Source: Poriferisodalis sp965231925 (GTDB taxonomy: Bacteria > Actinomycetota > Acidimicrobiia > Acidimicrobiales > Poriferisodalaceae). From it: a stretch of DNA of 64,000 bases. A program made the translations under genes and the position numbers. Each line of letters opens with the position of its first letter. The first letter of the stretch is position 1. Of the stretch, positions 53,901 to 60,418 are shown one piece after another. The stretch is taken from the NCBI GenBank assembly GCA_965231925.1, contig OZ246894.1, forward strand, positions 2,604,001-2,668,000, in the 5' to 3' direction. The notes beneath the pieces were generated by a model that was not told the DNA's origin, ran no database searches, and saw only the letters and a program-made list of their open reading frames with translations.

Positions 53901-54447
53901 GCGCGAGCGAACCCAGCAGCGCAGGCGGCACATACACCTCGAGGTAATCGCCCACCACGTTCGCCGGCGTCACCCCGTTGTCCGCGAAGAAGTCCAAGAC
54001 GTCGGTGCGGTTGCCATCCAACTGCACCGCCAGCAACAGTGGCTCGCCGCCCTGCACGGCGCCGCCCTGCTGGGCATCGGTGCCGTCGAGAGCAGCCTCG
54101 CCGCCAGAACCCGCCGCGGTCGCCACAGCCAGCTCACTGAGCTGCGAGCCCAGATTGGGATACACCACCTCTGACGCCGACACCCCATCATCTGGAACCG
54201 GACCCAACGAACCCTCCGGCCCCAGCCCGCCGGGTGCCAAGCCCTCACCGACATCGTCGACGCTGTCAGTCCCTTGCTGGCCGACAGACGGCACAAGACC
54301 GCCATCTCCATCGGCGGTCCCCGCAGCCGCCGGCGACGCTACGGCTGCCAGCAGGACGAGCGACACCGCAACCGCAGCCAAGCACCGAAATGCGGCGGCT
54401 CGCCTGCACCGGATCACAGAGACGGGTACGGGGGTTGGAACCTGCAT
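47965..54447 (-). CDS. Giant secreted subtilisin-like protease with PPC-like and many Calx-beta domains
   Basis: A 2160-residue exported protein; ATG 54447 precedes a signal peptide (FRCLAAVAVSLVLLAAVASPAAAG, to ~43). A pro-region with LLLAVQLDGNRTDVLDFFADNG precedes an S8 catalytic domain. Its triad is D235 in VKVGVIDTPTS, H287 in GDDHGTRVAQ and S577 in FCGTSQSAP, with the oxyanion Asn in VNSAGN near 372. The Asp-Ser distance is long because of a ~100-residue beta insert at about 405-505. Two PPC-like domains (YYSFALDQESTVTINLST; FYSFTLDKRSTVTIDLST) alternate with about ten Calx-beta repeats to the C-terminus, ending in TRGDDLEFVISLSCRS modules also seen mid-protein. No sortase or membrane anchor is visible. 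Probable role: extracellular Ca-dependent proteolysis. Confidence 0.88.
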   Translation of the reverse strand: MQVPTPVPVSVIRCRRAAAFRCLAAVAVSLVLLAAVASPAAAGTADGDGGLVPSVGQQGTDSVDDVGEGLAPGGLGPEGSLGPVPDDGVSASEVVYPNLGSQLSELAVATAAGSGGEAALDGTDAQQGGAVQGGEPLLLAVQLDGNRTDVLDFFADNGVTPANVVGDYLEVYVPPALLGSLAQQTGVSRVRVMPQPFKNQQEVGAAIDRSLRAHGTAVWHFNGFTGDGVKVGVIDTPTSITSKDGFTGLRALLGTELPSSVVGRCYTDVGKPTTALANCDTAGGDDHGTRVAQSVIDVAPDAALYVANPRSWADLQSSVEWMHGQGVKVIAHSIAWSYHGSADGTRVIAPSPLSTAKWAADNGILWVNSAGNYARQAWLGAFADADNDGYHEWSGTGGAAGEAQGFELSASESVFVHMRWDDAWGGAVKDLDLEVRYSATYGGPRTVVATSADLQSGGSSDVPWEGVSLPTSSRGYYWVSAKKKAASAAPSWVQFHAFGNAIQHYTAGGSVMSPADSSSPGVLAVGAADEKTDGTFAIRWYSSRGPTPDDRTKPDIVALDCLPSWKGGGVRNFCGTSQSAPIVAGLAALVLERSPASTAQQVAAYLRTNAADQGAPGADSTWGHGVAFLPSDGLATLAEACATTALTGSGTVQGTWDQYCLQDGSDASARYYSFALDQESTVTINLSTASAFTTRLVLRRGGDTRRGSSLEPGQVTGKEGKPASLAMKLAAGDYTIEARPFHGGDRGSFALEVQGIPALVRSGSEVAIAAGADVTEGGDAVFTVTASPPPSAPFTVWVDVSREGRFGVTAGLRPVTVSTSGSGSLTVSTVGDSADEADGSVTARVDASPRYAVSSSAGSASVVVSDDEDSLPAPVPGDACVTALTGSGEFEAEFTETCNSAQRGDGHRARFYSFTLDKRSTVTIDLSTAALVRPYLYLRSGSGQKDGAWLTEATSPDCFFCPWIKTAQIRRSLAAGDYTIEATTQYRTSYYINWNTSSTTGPFVLNVAGVPTVAQPPPVVPVVSVSGGGGVTEGGDVVFTVSAVPKPSADLSVGVTVGAVGDFGATAGARTVTVPASGSVKLTVATSGDSVDEPDGSVTASLDAPAADAGYTVSSTASVASVAVSDDDDPAPVPEVSIVSDGDVVEGGDAVFAVSAVPKPAADLDVEVTVAAVGNFGAATGAQTVTVPASGSVKVTVATSDDSVDETDGSVSVSLDAPASDAGYTVSATAGSASVAVSDDDDPPPAVPVVSISAGGGVVEGSAVKFTVSASPAPAAALPVTVLVGKTGDFGVSSGFRSVTVPTSGSVTLSVPTTGDQEDEPNGSVSATLMSGTGYKLSTAARLASVTVADDDDPPPVVVPDPDPDPVPVVPVCSGRPTLSVADASAVRGEDLEFVFGLSCRSSGSVRAYFYVVRDGAIDGSGQILTIGAGEWARSVMVPTADSETVSLGVPIVLGAANSKAGTATGTVVTATPSVVSVAAGADVVEGAAATFTVSAVPLPSVPLEVSVSVSAVGDFGAATGVRSVTVPTSGSVSLSVATADDSVDEADGSVTVTLAAGEGYGLGAAKAASVGVADDDDPLPEVSVTAGSGAAEGSAASFTVSASSPPSADLAVGVTVAASGDFGVAAGTRTVTIPKGAASATLAVATADDSFDEPDGSVTATLKAGGDYEVGVPASRTVTVADDDDPPPPLVSIAAGSDVSEGGDAVFTLSASPPPSVDVYVDLTVSSAGEWGVAGGSRTVQFAAGAATATLMVATVDDGVDEADGSVSVSLDAAGSDAGYTVSSGAGSAAAGVADDDVDPLTVYMMFFARSIEEHGAGYDNQAALNIGLTRTLRAWETLTVPLSMTGGDEGTHWTLRDLGDADAVFANDFEVVFGPGDQLVELVLTAVDDSDWADEEITASYGAAGRAPTLNGSTEGVVLGISWGPDGVERADGSTTVVIVDGDDPPPQVGITAAAGGTEGTAATFTITSSTPAAADLDVAVDVTASGEWGAAVGAVTVTIPQGATQATLAVATVDDSVDEADGSITVTIAAGSGYTVGPQATRTAQILDDDEPPPEPVVEACTGRPVVSIADAEATRGDDLEFVISLSCRSAHDVTAYYFVVRGGAYSAGSRATIASGGTHTTASVPTAGTHGTIGLHILYTIGAANNTATATSTITD
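48230..52180 (-). repeat. Array of Calx-beta coding repeats
   Basis: Within the giant protease gene, roughly 280-320-bp units recur. Each contains a near-identical stretch encoding VxVSDDDDPxP and EGGDAxFTVSAxP. Nucleotide identity is high between neighbouring copies (around 49380, 50390, 50720, 51060 and 51340), implying recent internal duplication and a risk of misassembly. Confidence 0.7.
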
Positions 54448-54608
54448 CTCGACTTCAAATAATAGCCAGCAAGCCGCTCTGCGTGAGTCACTTTGGATGC
54501 TCGCCAGAGGGGCCGCCAAGGCTCGTGCCAGAAGACACCACGGTCACAGCTCATCCAATGCCCACAGATCGAAACTGCCCGGCCGGGCGGGGGCCGCGAA
54601 CGGGCCGA

Positions 54609-54614
54609 TAGTTT
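54609..54614 (+). promoter_or_regulatory. Candidate leaderless -10 element for the second acyl-CoA dehydrogenase gene
   Basis: TAGTTT ends 7 nt before the ATG at 54622 with no ribosome binding site. Confidence 0.4.
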
Positions 54615-54621
54615 GCCGCGC

Positions 54622-55878
54622 ATGGACTTCACCATTCCCGCCGACATTGCGCAGCTCCTCGGCGACCTCGACGCGTTCATCGACGACGTCATCAAGCCCA
54701 TCGAGAACGAAGACGACAACATCCGCTTCTTCGATCACCGACGGGAGGACTCGCGCACCGACTGGGAGCGCGACGGCCTGCCCAACGCGGAATGGGAAGC
54801 CTTGCTGGTTCGCATGCGCAAGGAGGCCGACAAGGCAGGGTTCCTGCGCTGGCAGCTGCCCGAGCGCTTCGGCGGCAGCGACGGCACCAACCTGGGCATG
54901 GCCATCATCCGTGAGCACCTGGCGCGCCGCGGGCTCGGCCTGCACAACGACCTGCAGAACGAGAGCTCGATCATCGGCAACTTCCCGACCGTGCTGATGA
55001 TGGAGCGCTACGGCTCACCCGCCCAGCAGGAGTACTGGATCCCCAAGATGCTGGAAGGCCAAGCTCGCATCGGCTTCGGCCTGACCGAGCCGCTGCACGG
55101 TTCGGACGCCACCTGGATGGAGACCAACGCCGTGCGCGACGGCGACGAGTGGGTCATCAACGGCGAGAAGTACTGGAACACCGGACTGCACCACGCCACC
55201 CACGACTACATCTTCGCCCGCACCTCGGGGAACCCGGGCGAGGGGCACGGCATCACTTGCTTCATCGTCCCGGTGGACTCGCCGGGCTTCAAGGTCGAAG
55301 AGTTCATGTGGACCTTCAACATGCCCACCGACCACGCCCATGTGCGTCTCACTGACGTGCGGGTCCACAACGACGACATCTTGGGCACCGAGGGCCGGGG
55401 ACTGCAGACTGCGCAGCTCTTCGTGCACGAGAACCGGATCCGCCAGGCGGCATCGTCGGTGGGCGCCGGCTTGCACTGCATCGATGTGGCCGTCGGCTAC
55501 GTGAAGAACCGCACCACCTTCGGCAAGCCGCTGGCGCAGAACCAGGCCATTCAATTCCCGCTGGCCGAGCTGTACACCGAGGCAGAGATGATCCGGGCGC
55601 TGATCTGGAAGACCGCGTGGGAGATGGACGAGGGCGTCGACCACATGGAGATCACCGACAAGGTGGCCATGTGCAACTACCGCGGCAACCGATTCTGCTG
55701 CGATGCGGCGGATCGGGCCATGCAGAGCTGCGGCGGCAACGGCTACGGACGCCGCATGCCCTTCGAGCACATCTACCGGCACCACCGCCGGTACCGGATC
55801 ACCGAAGGCTCAGAGGAGATCCAGATCCGCAAGGTGGCCGGCAAGCTGTTCGGCTTCGCCGGAAGGGCGAAGGGCTAG
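54622..55878 (+). CDS. Acyl-CoA dehydrogenase
   Basis: A 418-residue FAD enzyme distinct from the one at 28623. Motifs are FGLTEPLHGSDATWMETNAVRDGDEW (FAD site), NGEKYWNTGLHHATHDYIFARTSG, FVHENRIRQAASSVGAGLHCIDVAVGYVKNRTTFGKPLAQNQ, and AMQSCGGNGYGRRMPFEHIYRHHRRYRITEGSEEIQIRKVAGKL. All parts of the family fold are present, including the C-terminal helix bundle. It is probably leaderless. Its 3' end is 4 bp from a MaoC remnant on the opposite strand. Confidence 0.92.
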   Translation: MDFTIPADIAQLLGDLDAFIDDVIKPIENEDDNIRFFDHRREDSRTDWERDGLPNAEWEALLVRMRKEADKAGFLRWQLPERFGGSDGTNLGMAIIREHLARRGLGLHNDLQNESSIIGNFPTVLMMERYGSPAQQEYWIPKMLEGQARIGFGLTEPLHGSDATWMETNAVRDGDEWVINGEKYWNTGLHHATHDYIFARTSGNPGEGHGITCFIVPVDSPGFKVEEFMWTFNMPTDHAHVRLTDVRVHNDDILGTEGRGLQTAQLFVHENRIRQAASSVGAGLHCIDVAVGYVKNRTTFGKPLAQNQAIQFPLAELYTEAEMIRALIWKTAWEMDEGVDHMEITDKVAMCNYRGNRFCCDAADRAMQSCGGNGYGRRMPFEHIYRHHRRYRITEGSEEIQIRKVAGKLFGFAGRAKG

Positions 55879-55882
55879 GGAG

Positions 55883-56038
55883 TCAGGCGTCGAGGCGGGC
55901 GGTGGCCTGGCTGGTGAACCGCACGCCGTAGTAGGTGAGGCGCCCGTCGCCGACGAAGTTGGTGACCATGCGGCCGGTCATGCCCATCGTGAGCATGCTG
56001 TGTGCGAACACCGTCGGGTAGCCCGCCACTTCGGTGAC
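55883..56038 (-). pseudogene. C-terminal fragment of a MaoC-like dehydratase
   Basis: The minus strand reads VTEVAGYPTVFAHSMLTMGM, then TGRMVTNFVGDGRLTYYGVRF and TSQATARLDA before a stop. This is the end of a MaoC/hot-dog acyl-CoA hydratase domain (family pattern AGYPTVFAHGMLTMGLTGR). No family-like sequence or credible start continues upstream of about 56040; the rest of the gene is gone, presumably through a deletion at the boundary with the gdh region. It was probably functionally linked to the adjacent acyl-CoA dehydrogenase. Confidence 0.65.
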
Positions 56039-56229
56039 GCTGGGACTCCGGCAAGTTTCCCCTCAACGCCGTAGCACTTCCTCAACGGCCATAACCGCGG
56101 AATCCAACAACACGCATGCGCGGAATGCAAGGAGCACCACTTGCTCGAACCGATAGTTGGTCGATTCGTCAGATTCTGAGGCGCGAAACGTACAAGACCG
56201 ACTGGTGTCGACCAACCCACAACGGGGAA

Positions 56230-56956
56230 ATGCTCGAATCCCCGACGAAAGCGAGCCATTGGACTGGTGCTTCCTCAGATCTCTTCTCGTCAGCTTGGCG
56301 AATGGCCGGGTTCGACACAGATCTCATCGACATTCTGAACTCGGTCCAAACCGAGGTCACGGTCGAATTCCCCGTACGCATGGACACGGGCGGCATTCGG
56401 ATGTTTCGCGGCTATCGCGTTCAGCACAACGATGCGCTGGGTCCCTACAAGGGCGGCGTGAGATTCCATCCCGATCTCACGATTGCTGAACTGCGGGAGC
56501 TTGCGAGGCTGATGACACTCAAGTCCGCCTTGCACGGCTTGCCATTCGGCGGAGCGAAGGGAGGCGTCGTCGTTGATCCCAATGTGCTGTCCGACACCGA
56601 GCTGGAGCGCGTGGTACGTCGCTTCACTCATGCATTGGGCCCCAATATCGGGCCGGACCACGACATCCCGGCGCCAGACGTAGGCACAAACGACCGCTGT
56701 ATGGCGTGGATCATGGATACGTTCGTCCAGAGTTCGGCGTCGGGCGCGAAGCACAGTGGCGCCGGCGTCGTCACGGGCAAGCCAGTTGCAGTAGGCGGCA
56801 GCTTCGGTCGTGCGTCAGCGACCGGGCAGGGACTGGTCGTGTCACTCGGGTACTTCGTCCGCCAGCTGAACCTCGAACTCGAAGGACTGAAGTGCGCAAT
56901 CCAGGGCTATGGGAATGTGGGTCGCCATGTCGCCCAGGGCCTTGCCGAACAAGGAG
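56230..56956 (+). pseudogene. gdhA: Glutamate dehydrogenase, N-terminal segment (gene split by two ISs)
   Basis: The first 242 codons plus one base of an NAD(P)-dependent Glu/Leu/Phe dehydrogenase-family gene. Visible are TEVTVEFPVRMDTGGIRMFRGYRVQHNDALGPYKGGVRFHP, the catalytic-Lys loop GLPFGGAKGGVVVDP, DIPAPDVGTNDRCMAWIMDT, and the start of the Rossmann site IQGYGNVGRHVAQGLAEQGG. The frame is broken at 56957 by an IS30-family element. ATG 56230 is preferred; an upstream ATG at 56116 is possible. Between 55883 and 56230 nothing but the MaoC remnant is seen. Remaining pieces are at 58013-58105 and 59803-60264. Confidence 0.88.
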
Positions 56957-58012
56957 GGCGGACTCCACCGGTGGTTGCGAGTGATCGGTCATGATGACCG
57001 GTTGTTCAACACAGCAACCACCAGTGGAGGTGTCCAGTATGGCAGCGAGGCTGAGCGCGTTCGAGCGCGCCCGGATTGAGGCGATGAGATCGGCGGGAGC
57101 GACCGCTGAGGACATCGCGGTGGTGCTGGGCCGGCACCCGGCGACGGTCTATCGCGAGCTGGGCCGCTGCGGCGGCCCCAAGGCCGTGTACGACGCGGCG
57201 TCAGCGACCGCTGACGCGAGCCGCCAGGCGCGGCGGCCCCGGGCATGCAAGCTCGAAGCGGACCCGGTGCTGGCCGCCCAGGTGAAGCGCAGGATGAACC
57301 AGCGCTGGTCGCCGCAGGCGATCAGCGCCGATCTCGCCGGCGAGGGACAGCGGGTATGCGCGGAGACGATCTACCGGGCCGCGTACAGCGGCTGCGGGCT
57401 CGGCGCCGACGCGTGGAAAGACCTGCCGAGGGGCCGCCGGCGTCGCCGTCCGCGCAGCCGCCACCGCGAAAAAGCCAGCCCGCTGGGGGATTATCGGCCT
57501 TTGAGCGAGCGGCCCCCAGCCGCCGAAGACCGAGACGAGGCGGGCCACTGGGAAGGCGACCTGATCATCGGGGCAGCCAACCGCAGCGCCGCGGCCACCC
57601 TGGTGGAGCGCGTCAGCCGCCACACGCTGGTCGTCGCATTGCCCCACGGCTACACAGCGCCCAACGTCGCCGCCGCGGTCACCGCCGCGTTGGCCCGCCA
57701 GCCCGCCCATCTGGTGCGCAGCCTCACCTGGGACCAAGGCCGCGAGATGGCCCGCTGGGCCGACATCGAAACCGCGCTCGGCATCGAGGTGTTCTTCTGC
57801 GACCCCCACAGCCCAAGCCAGCGCGGCACCAACGAGCAGACCAACGGGCTGCTGCGACGCTGGCTGCCCAAAGGCACACCGCTGAACCTCAGTCCGCTGC
57901 GACTGTCAGTCATCGAGGACAACCTCAACTGGATGCCCCGCCGACTCCACAACTGGCAATCAGCCGCCGACATCTACACTCAACTCACTCGCAACCACCG
58001 ATAGAGCTTGCC
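56957..58012 (+). mobile_element. Complete IS30-family insertion sequence (1056 bp) in gdhA
   Basis: The left end starts GGCGGACTCC at 56957. The right end at 58012 is its 28-bp inverted partner with 23 matches, including an uninterrupted CGGTGGTTGCGAGTGA core at 56969-56984 and 57985-58000. GAG is duplicated at 56954-56956 and 58013-58015. Removing the element with one GAG restores codons for AEQGASVVAVSDAHG of glutamate dehydrogenase, which fixes the boundaries to the base. Confidence 0.9.
57039..58004 (+). CDS. IS30-family transposase
   Basis: A 321-residue protein. The ATG at 57039 follows GGAGGTG. An N-terminal helix-turn-helix region (LSAFERARIEAMRSAGATAEDIAVVLGRHPATVYREL) precedes a DDE integrase core with GHWEGDLIIGAANRSAAATLVERVSR (first Asp), SLTWDQGREMARW (second Asp) and SPSQRGTNEQTNGLLRRWLPKGTPL (Glu). 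The last codons lie inside the right inverted repeat. It appears intact. Confidence 0.93.
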   Translation: MAARLSAFERARIEAMRSAGATAEDIAVVLGRHPATVYRELGRCGGPKAVYDAASATADASRQARRPRACKLEADPVLAAQVKRRMNQRWSPQAISADLAGEGQRVCAETIYRAAYSGCGLGADAWKDLPRGRRRRRPRSRHREKASPLGDYRPLSERPPAAEDRDEAGHWEGDLIIGAANRSAAATLVERVSRHTLVVALPHGYTAPNVAAAVTAALARQPAHLVRSLTWDQGREMARWADIETALGIEVFFCDPHSPSQRGTNEQTNGLLRRWLPKGTPLNLSPLRLSVIEDNLNWMPRRLHNWQSAADIYTQLTRNHR

Positions 58013-58105
58013 GAGCTTCGGTTGTCGCGGTGTCTGATGCACATGGGGCGATCCAAAGCGGCCGCGGACTCGACATCGGAGCATTGAACGAGCACACCGC
58101 CCTAG
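58013..58105 (+). pseudogene. gdhA: Glutamate dehydrogenase, middle segment between two ISs
   Basis: Ninety-three bases, starting with the GAG duplication. From 58016 they read on as ASVVAVSDAHGAIQSGRGLD and then IGALNEHTAL, in frame with the N-terminal segment once the IS30 element is removed. This is the Rossmann-domain continuation of Glu dehydrogenases (xVSDxxGAIxxxxGLD). The segment ends with CTAG, the target duplication of the second element. Confidence 0.88.
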
Positions 58106-59802
58106 GAGCGTGGTCGGAAAGTCGGCGGATTTCCGCGGTCGGCGCTGGGACGCGCGGGACAATGCAGGGGTGCGCGGTTCGGCTGACGATCAGGGTTCGT
58201 TTTTTGATGTTGATGTGATGGTGGGCGATCTGTTGGACTGCGAGGGGTTCTTGGCGACGCTGGGGCGGGCTCGCGGGGAGCTGTTCTGCGACGCCGATTT
58301 CGATGCGCTGTATGTGTCGGGTCGGGGCCGGCCGTCGCATCCGCCGTCGGTGGTGGCGTCGTTGTTGTTGTGCCAGTTGTTCTATGGGGTGTCGGATCGT
58401 GAGGCCGAGCGGCGGTCGCGGTTCGACATGTCGTGGAAAGCGGCGCTGGGGCTGCGGCTGGATCATCGGGGGATTCCGCATGTGGTGCTGGTGGAGTTCC
58501 GGGCGCGGCTGGTGCGCGCGGGGATGGAGAGCTTCTTGGGGGATCGGGTCAAGATCGCAGCCAAGCGCGCCGGGGTGATCGGCCATCGCCGCAGCGTGGA
58601 CTCCACCGGCATCGAGGACAGCGTGCTGACCCAGGACACGGTCACGCTGATTCGTTCTCAGGTCCGTCGCTGTGTCGACGCGGTGTCGGGGATCGACGCG
58701 GGCGCGGCGGGCGAGCTGGCGGGGCTGTTGGCCCGCGGCGACTACGGGTCGGACGCCAAGCCGCAGATCAACTGGTCCGATCCTGCAGAGCGGGCGGCTT
58801 TGGTGGCCGAGCTGTTCGCCGACGCCGGGACTGTCGTGGGGTTCTGTTCCCGCTTCGAGGACGCCGATGTGGCCGCAGCAGTCGAGCTGCTCAGAGTCGT
58901 CGCCGGCCAGGACATCGAGACCGCTGACACTCCCGACGGCGCCGCTGTGCCGCGGATACGCCAAGGCACCGCGACTGAGCGGGTGATCTCGACCGTCGAT
59001 CCCGACGCCCGGCACGGGCACCGCTCCCGCCGCGACCGCTACGACGGCTACAAGCTGCACATCGCCGCCGACGCGGACTCCGACCTGATCACCGCCGCGG
59101 CAGCGACGCGGGCCACCGTCCACGACGCAGCAGTCCTCGAGGACCTCATCGACGCCGACCCGGTCCCGGTCGCGGAGGTCATCGCCGACACCCACTACGG
59201 ATCGGGGCCCACGCGGCAGGCGATGGCCGGCCGCGGCATCGACCTGGTCGCCCCCGCCCCGCCGATATCGGCCCGCAAAGACCCCGACATGTTCACCAAA
59301 GCCGACTTCGGCATCGACACCGAAACAGCGACGATCACCTGCCCCGCCGGCGTCGCCGTCGCGATCCCGCCGCCGCGCGGCCAAAAGCGCCGCCAGGCCC
59401 GATTCAGCGCAGCGGACTGCAACGCGTGCGCGCTCAAGACGCGATGCACCGCACGCGACAGCGGCCGCATCGTGCAGATCAACCCCCACGAAGAGCTCCT
59501 CGCCCCCGCCAGAGCCCAACGGCGCGAACCCGAATTCCTCGCCAGATACCGACAGCGCTCCCAAGCAGAACGAAAGATCGCCCACATCAAAGCCCGCACC
59601 AAACGCCTGCCGTGGCGCGGCCTCGCCAAAGCCGGCCACTGGCTCGAATGGCGAACCGCCGCCATCAACCTCGACCGCATCGGCCGCCTCGGCATCATCG
59701 GGTGACACACCCGCGTCCGTGCCCAGCCCGCCACCCCAACCCCACCCGACGCGCCCACCAGCCAAACCCGCCCTCACACAACCCCAATAACCGACCACGC
59801 TC
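58106..59802 (+). mobile_element. Complete IS1182-family insertion sequence (1697 bp) in gdhA
   Basis: The ends are GAGCGTGGTCGG at 58106 and its complement at 59802, flanked by CTAG at 58102-58105 and 59803-59806. Deleting it with one CTAG reconnects HTAL to EGTVHGF of glutamate dehydrogenase in frame. Confidence 0.9.
58170..59705 (+). CDS. IS1182-family transposase
   Basis: A 511-residue protein. GTG 58170 gives VRGSADDQGSFFDVDVMVGD, the usual short lead into this family; a GACAAT box lies 6 nt upstream. HPPSVVASLLLCQLFYGVSDREAERRSRFDMSWKAALGL is the conserved DUF772-type region. RRSVDSTGIEDSV (first Asp), VIADTHYGSG (second Asp) and RYRQRSQAERKIAHIKARTKRLPWRGLAKAGHWLEWR (Glu region) complete the DDE core, with a Cys cluster CPAGV...CNACALKTRC before it. 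It looks full-length. Confidence 0.9.
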   Translation: MRGSADDQGSFFDVDVMVGDLLDCEGFLATLGRARGELFCDADFDALYVSGRGRPSHPPSVVASLLLCQLFYGVSDREAERRSRFDMSWKAALGLRLDHRGIPHVVLVEFRARLVRAGMESFLGDRVKIAAKRAGVIGHRRSVDSTGIEDSVLTQDTVTLIRSQVRRCVDAVSGIDAGAAGELAGLLARGDYGSDAKPQINWSDPAERAALVAELFADAGTVVGFCSRFEDADVAAAVELLRVVAGQDIETADTPDGAAVPRIRQGTATERVISTVDPDARHGHRSRRDRYDGYKLHIAADADSDLITAAAATRATVHDAAVLEDLIDADPVPVAEVIADTHYGSGPTRQAMAGRGIDLVAPAPPISARKDPDMFTKADFGIDTETATITCPAGVAVAIPPPRGQKRRQARFSAADCNACALKTRCTARDSGRIVQINPHEELLAPARAQRREPEFLARYRQRSQAERKIAHIKARTKRLPWRGLAKAGHWLEWRTAAINLDRIGRLGIIG

Positions 59803-60264
59803 CTAGAAGGCACCGTGCACGGTTTCCGCGGTGCCGAAGCGATCCCGCAGGACAAGATCTTCGGACTCGAAGTCGACGTCCTTGTCCCCGCAGCACTCGG
59901 CGGGCAGATCACACAACGAAATGCACTCGACGTCAGGGCGAATTTCATCGCAGAGGGCTCCAACGGGCCGATCGACATGCAGGCTGGAGCTGCGCTTGAG
60001 TCCGCGGGCGTGATGGTGATCCCGGACATCCTCGCCAATGCCGGCGGCATCATCGTGTCGCACGCCGAGTGGATCCAGAACCGAACCGCCGAACGGTGGC
60101 CGCTTGAACGAGTAGAGGAAGCGTTGCACGGCAAGATGCTGGAGGCATCCGCACGCGTGTTCAAGACCGCATCCGAATTTCGATGCAGCTGGCGTTTGGC
60201 GGCTTATGTAGAAGCAGCACGCGCACTTAACTCCGGCTACGAATACCTCGGCATCTTTCCCTAG
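59803..60264 (+). pseudogene. gdhA: Glutamate dehydrogenase, C-terminal segment
   Basis: After the duplicated CTAG, the frame from 59807 continues EGTVHGFRGAEAIPQDKIFG and LEVDVLVPAALGGQITQRNA, then NFIAEGSNGPIDMQAGAALESAGVMVIPDILANAGGIIVSHAEWIQN and the natural C-terminus. N + middle + C pieces with one copy of each duplication total 1275 bp, exactly 425 codons including the stop, the usual length of this family. No other damage is visible, so inactivation by the two insertions may be the only lesion. Confidence 0.88.
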
Positions 60265-60319
60265 CCTCGCAGCCAGATCGACGACTACCGCTGCTGAGGG
60301 CCGACCTGTTCCGCTCTAG

Positions 60320-60418
60320 CAGGATGCTGAAAAAGTCGATTTTCGGGTGGTTGCCGAACGCGAACCCGCAGGTCAGGGGAGTGCACTTCCGGCCAAACCT
60401 GCATATTTCAGCATCCTG
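60320..60418. mobile_element. 99-bp MITE at the putA stop codon
   Basis: CAGGATGCTGAAA at 60320-60332 is inverted at 60406-60418. CTAG flanks both sides (60316-60319 and 60419-60422). An inner inverted pair GCAGGT/ACCTGC lies at about 60368 and 60397. It has no coding capacity, so it is a non-autonomous element mobilised by a transposase not present in this window. The right CTAG provides the TAG stop of putA. Its hairpin may act as a terminator between gdhA and putA. Confidence 0.75.
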
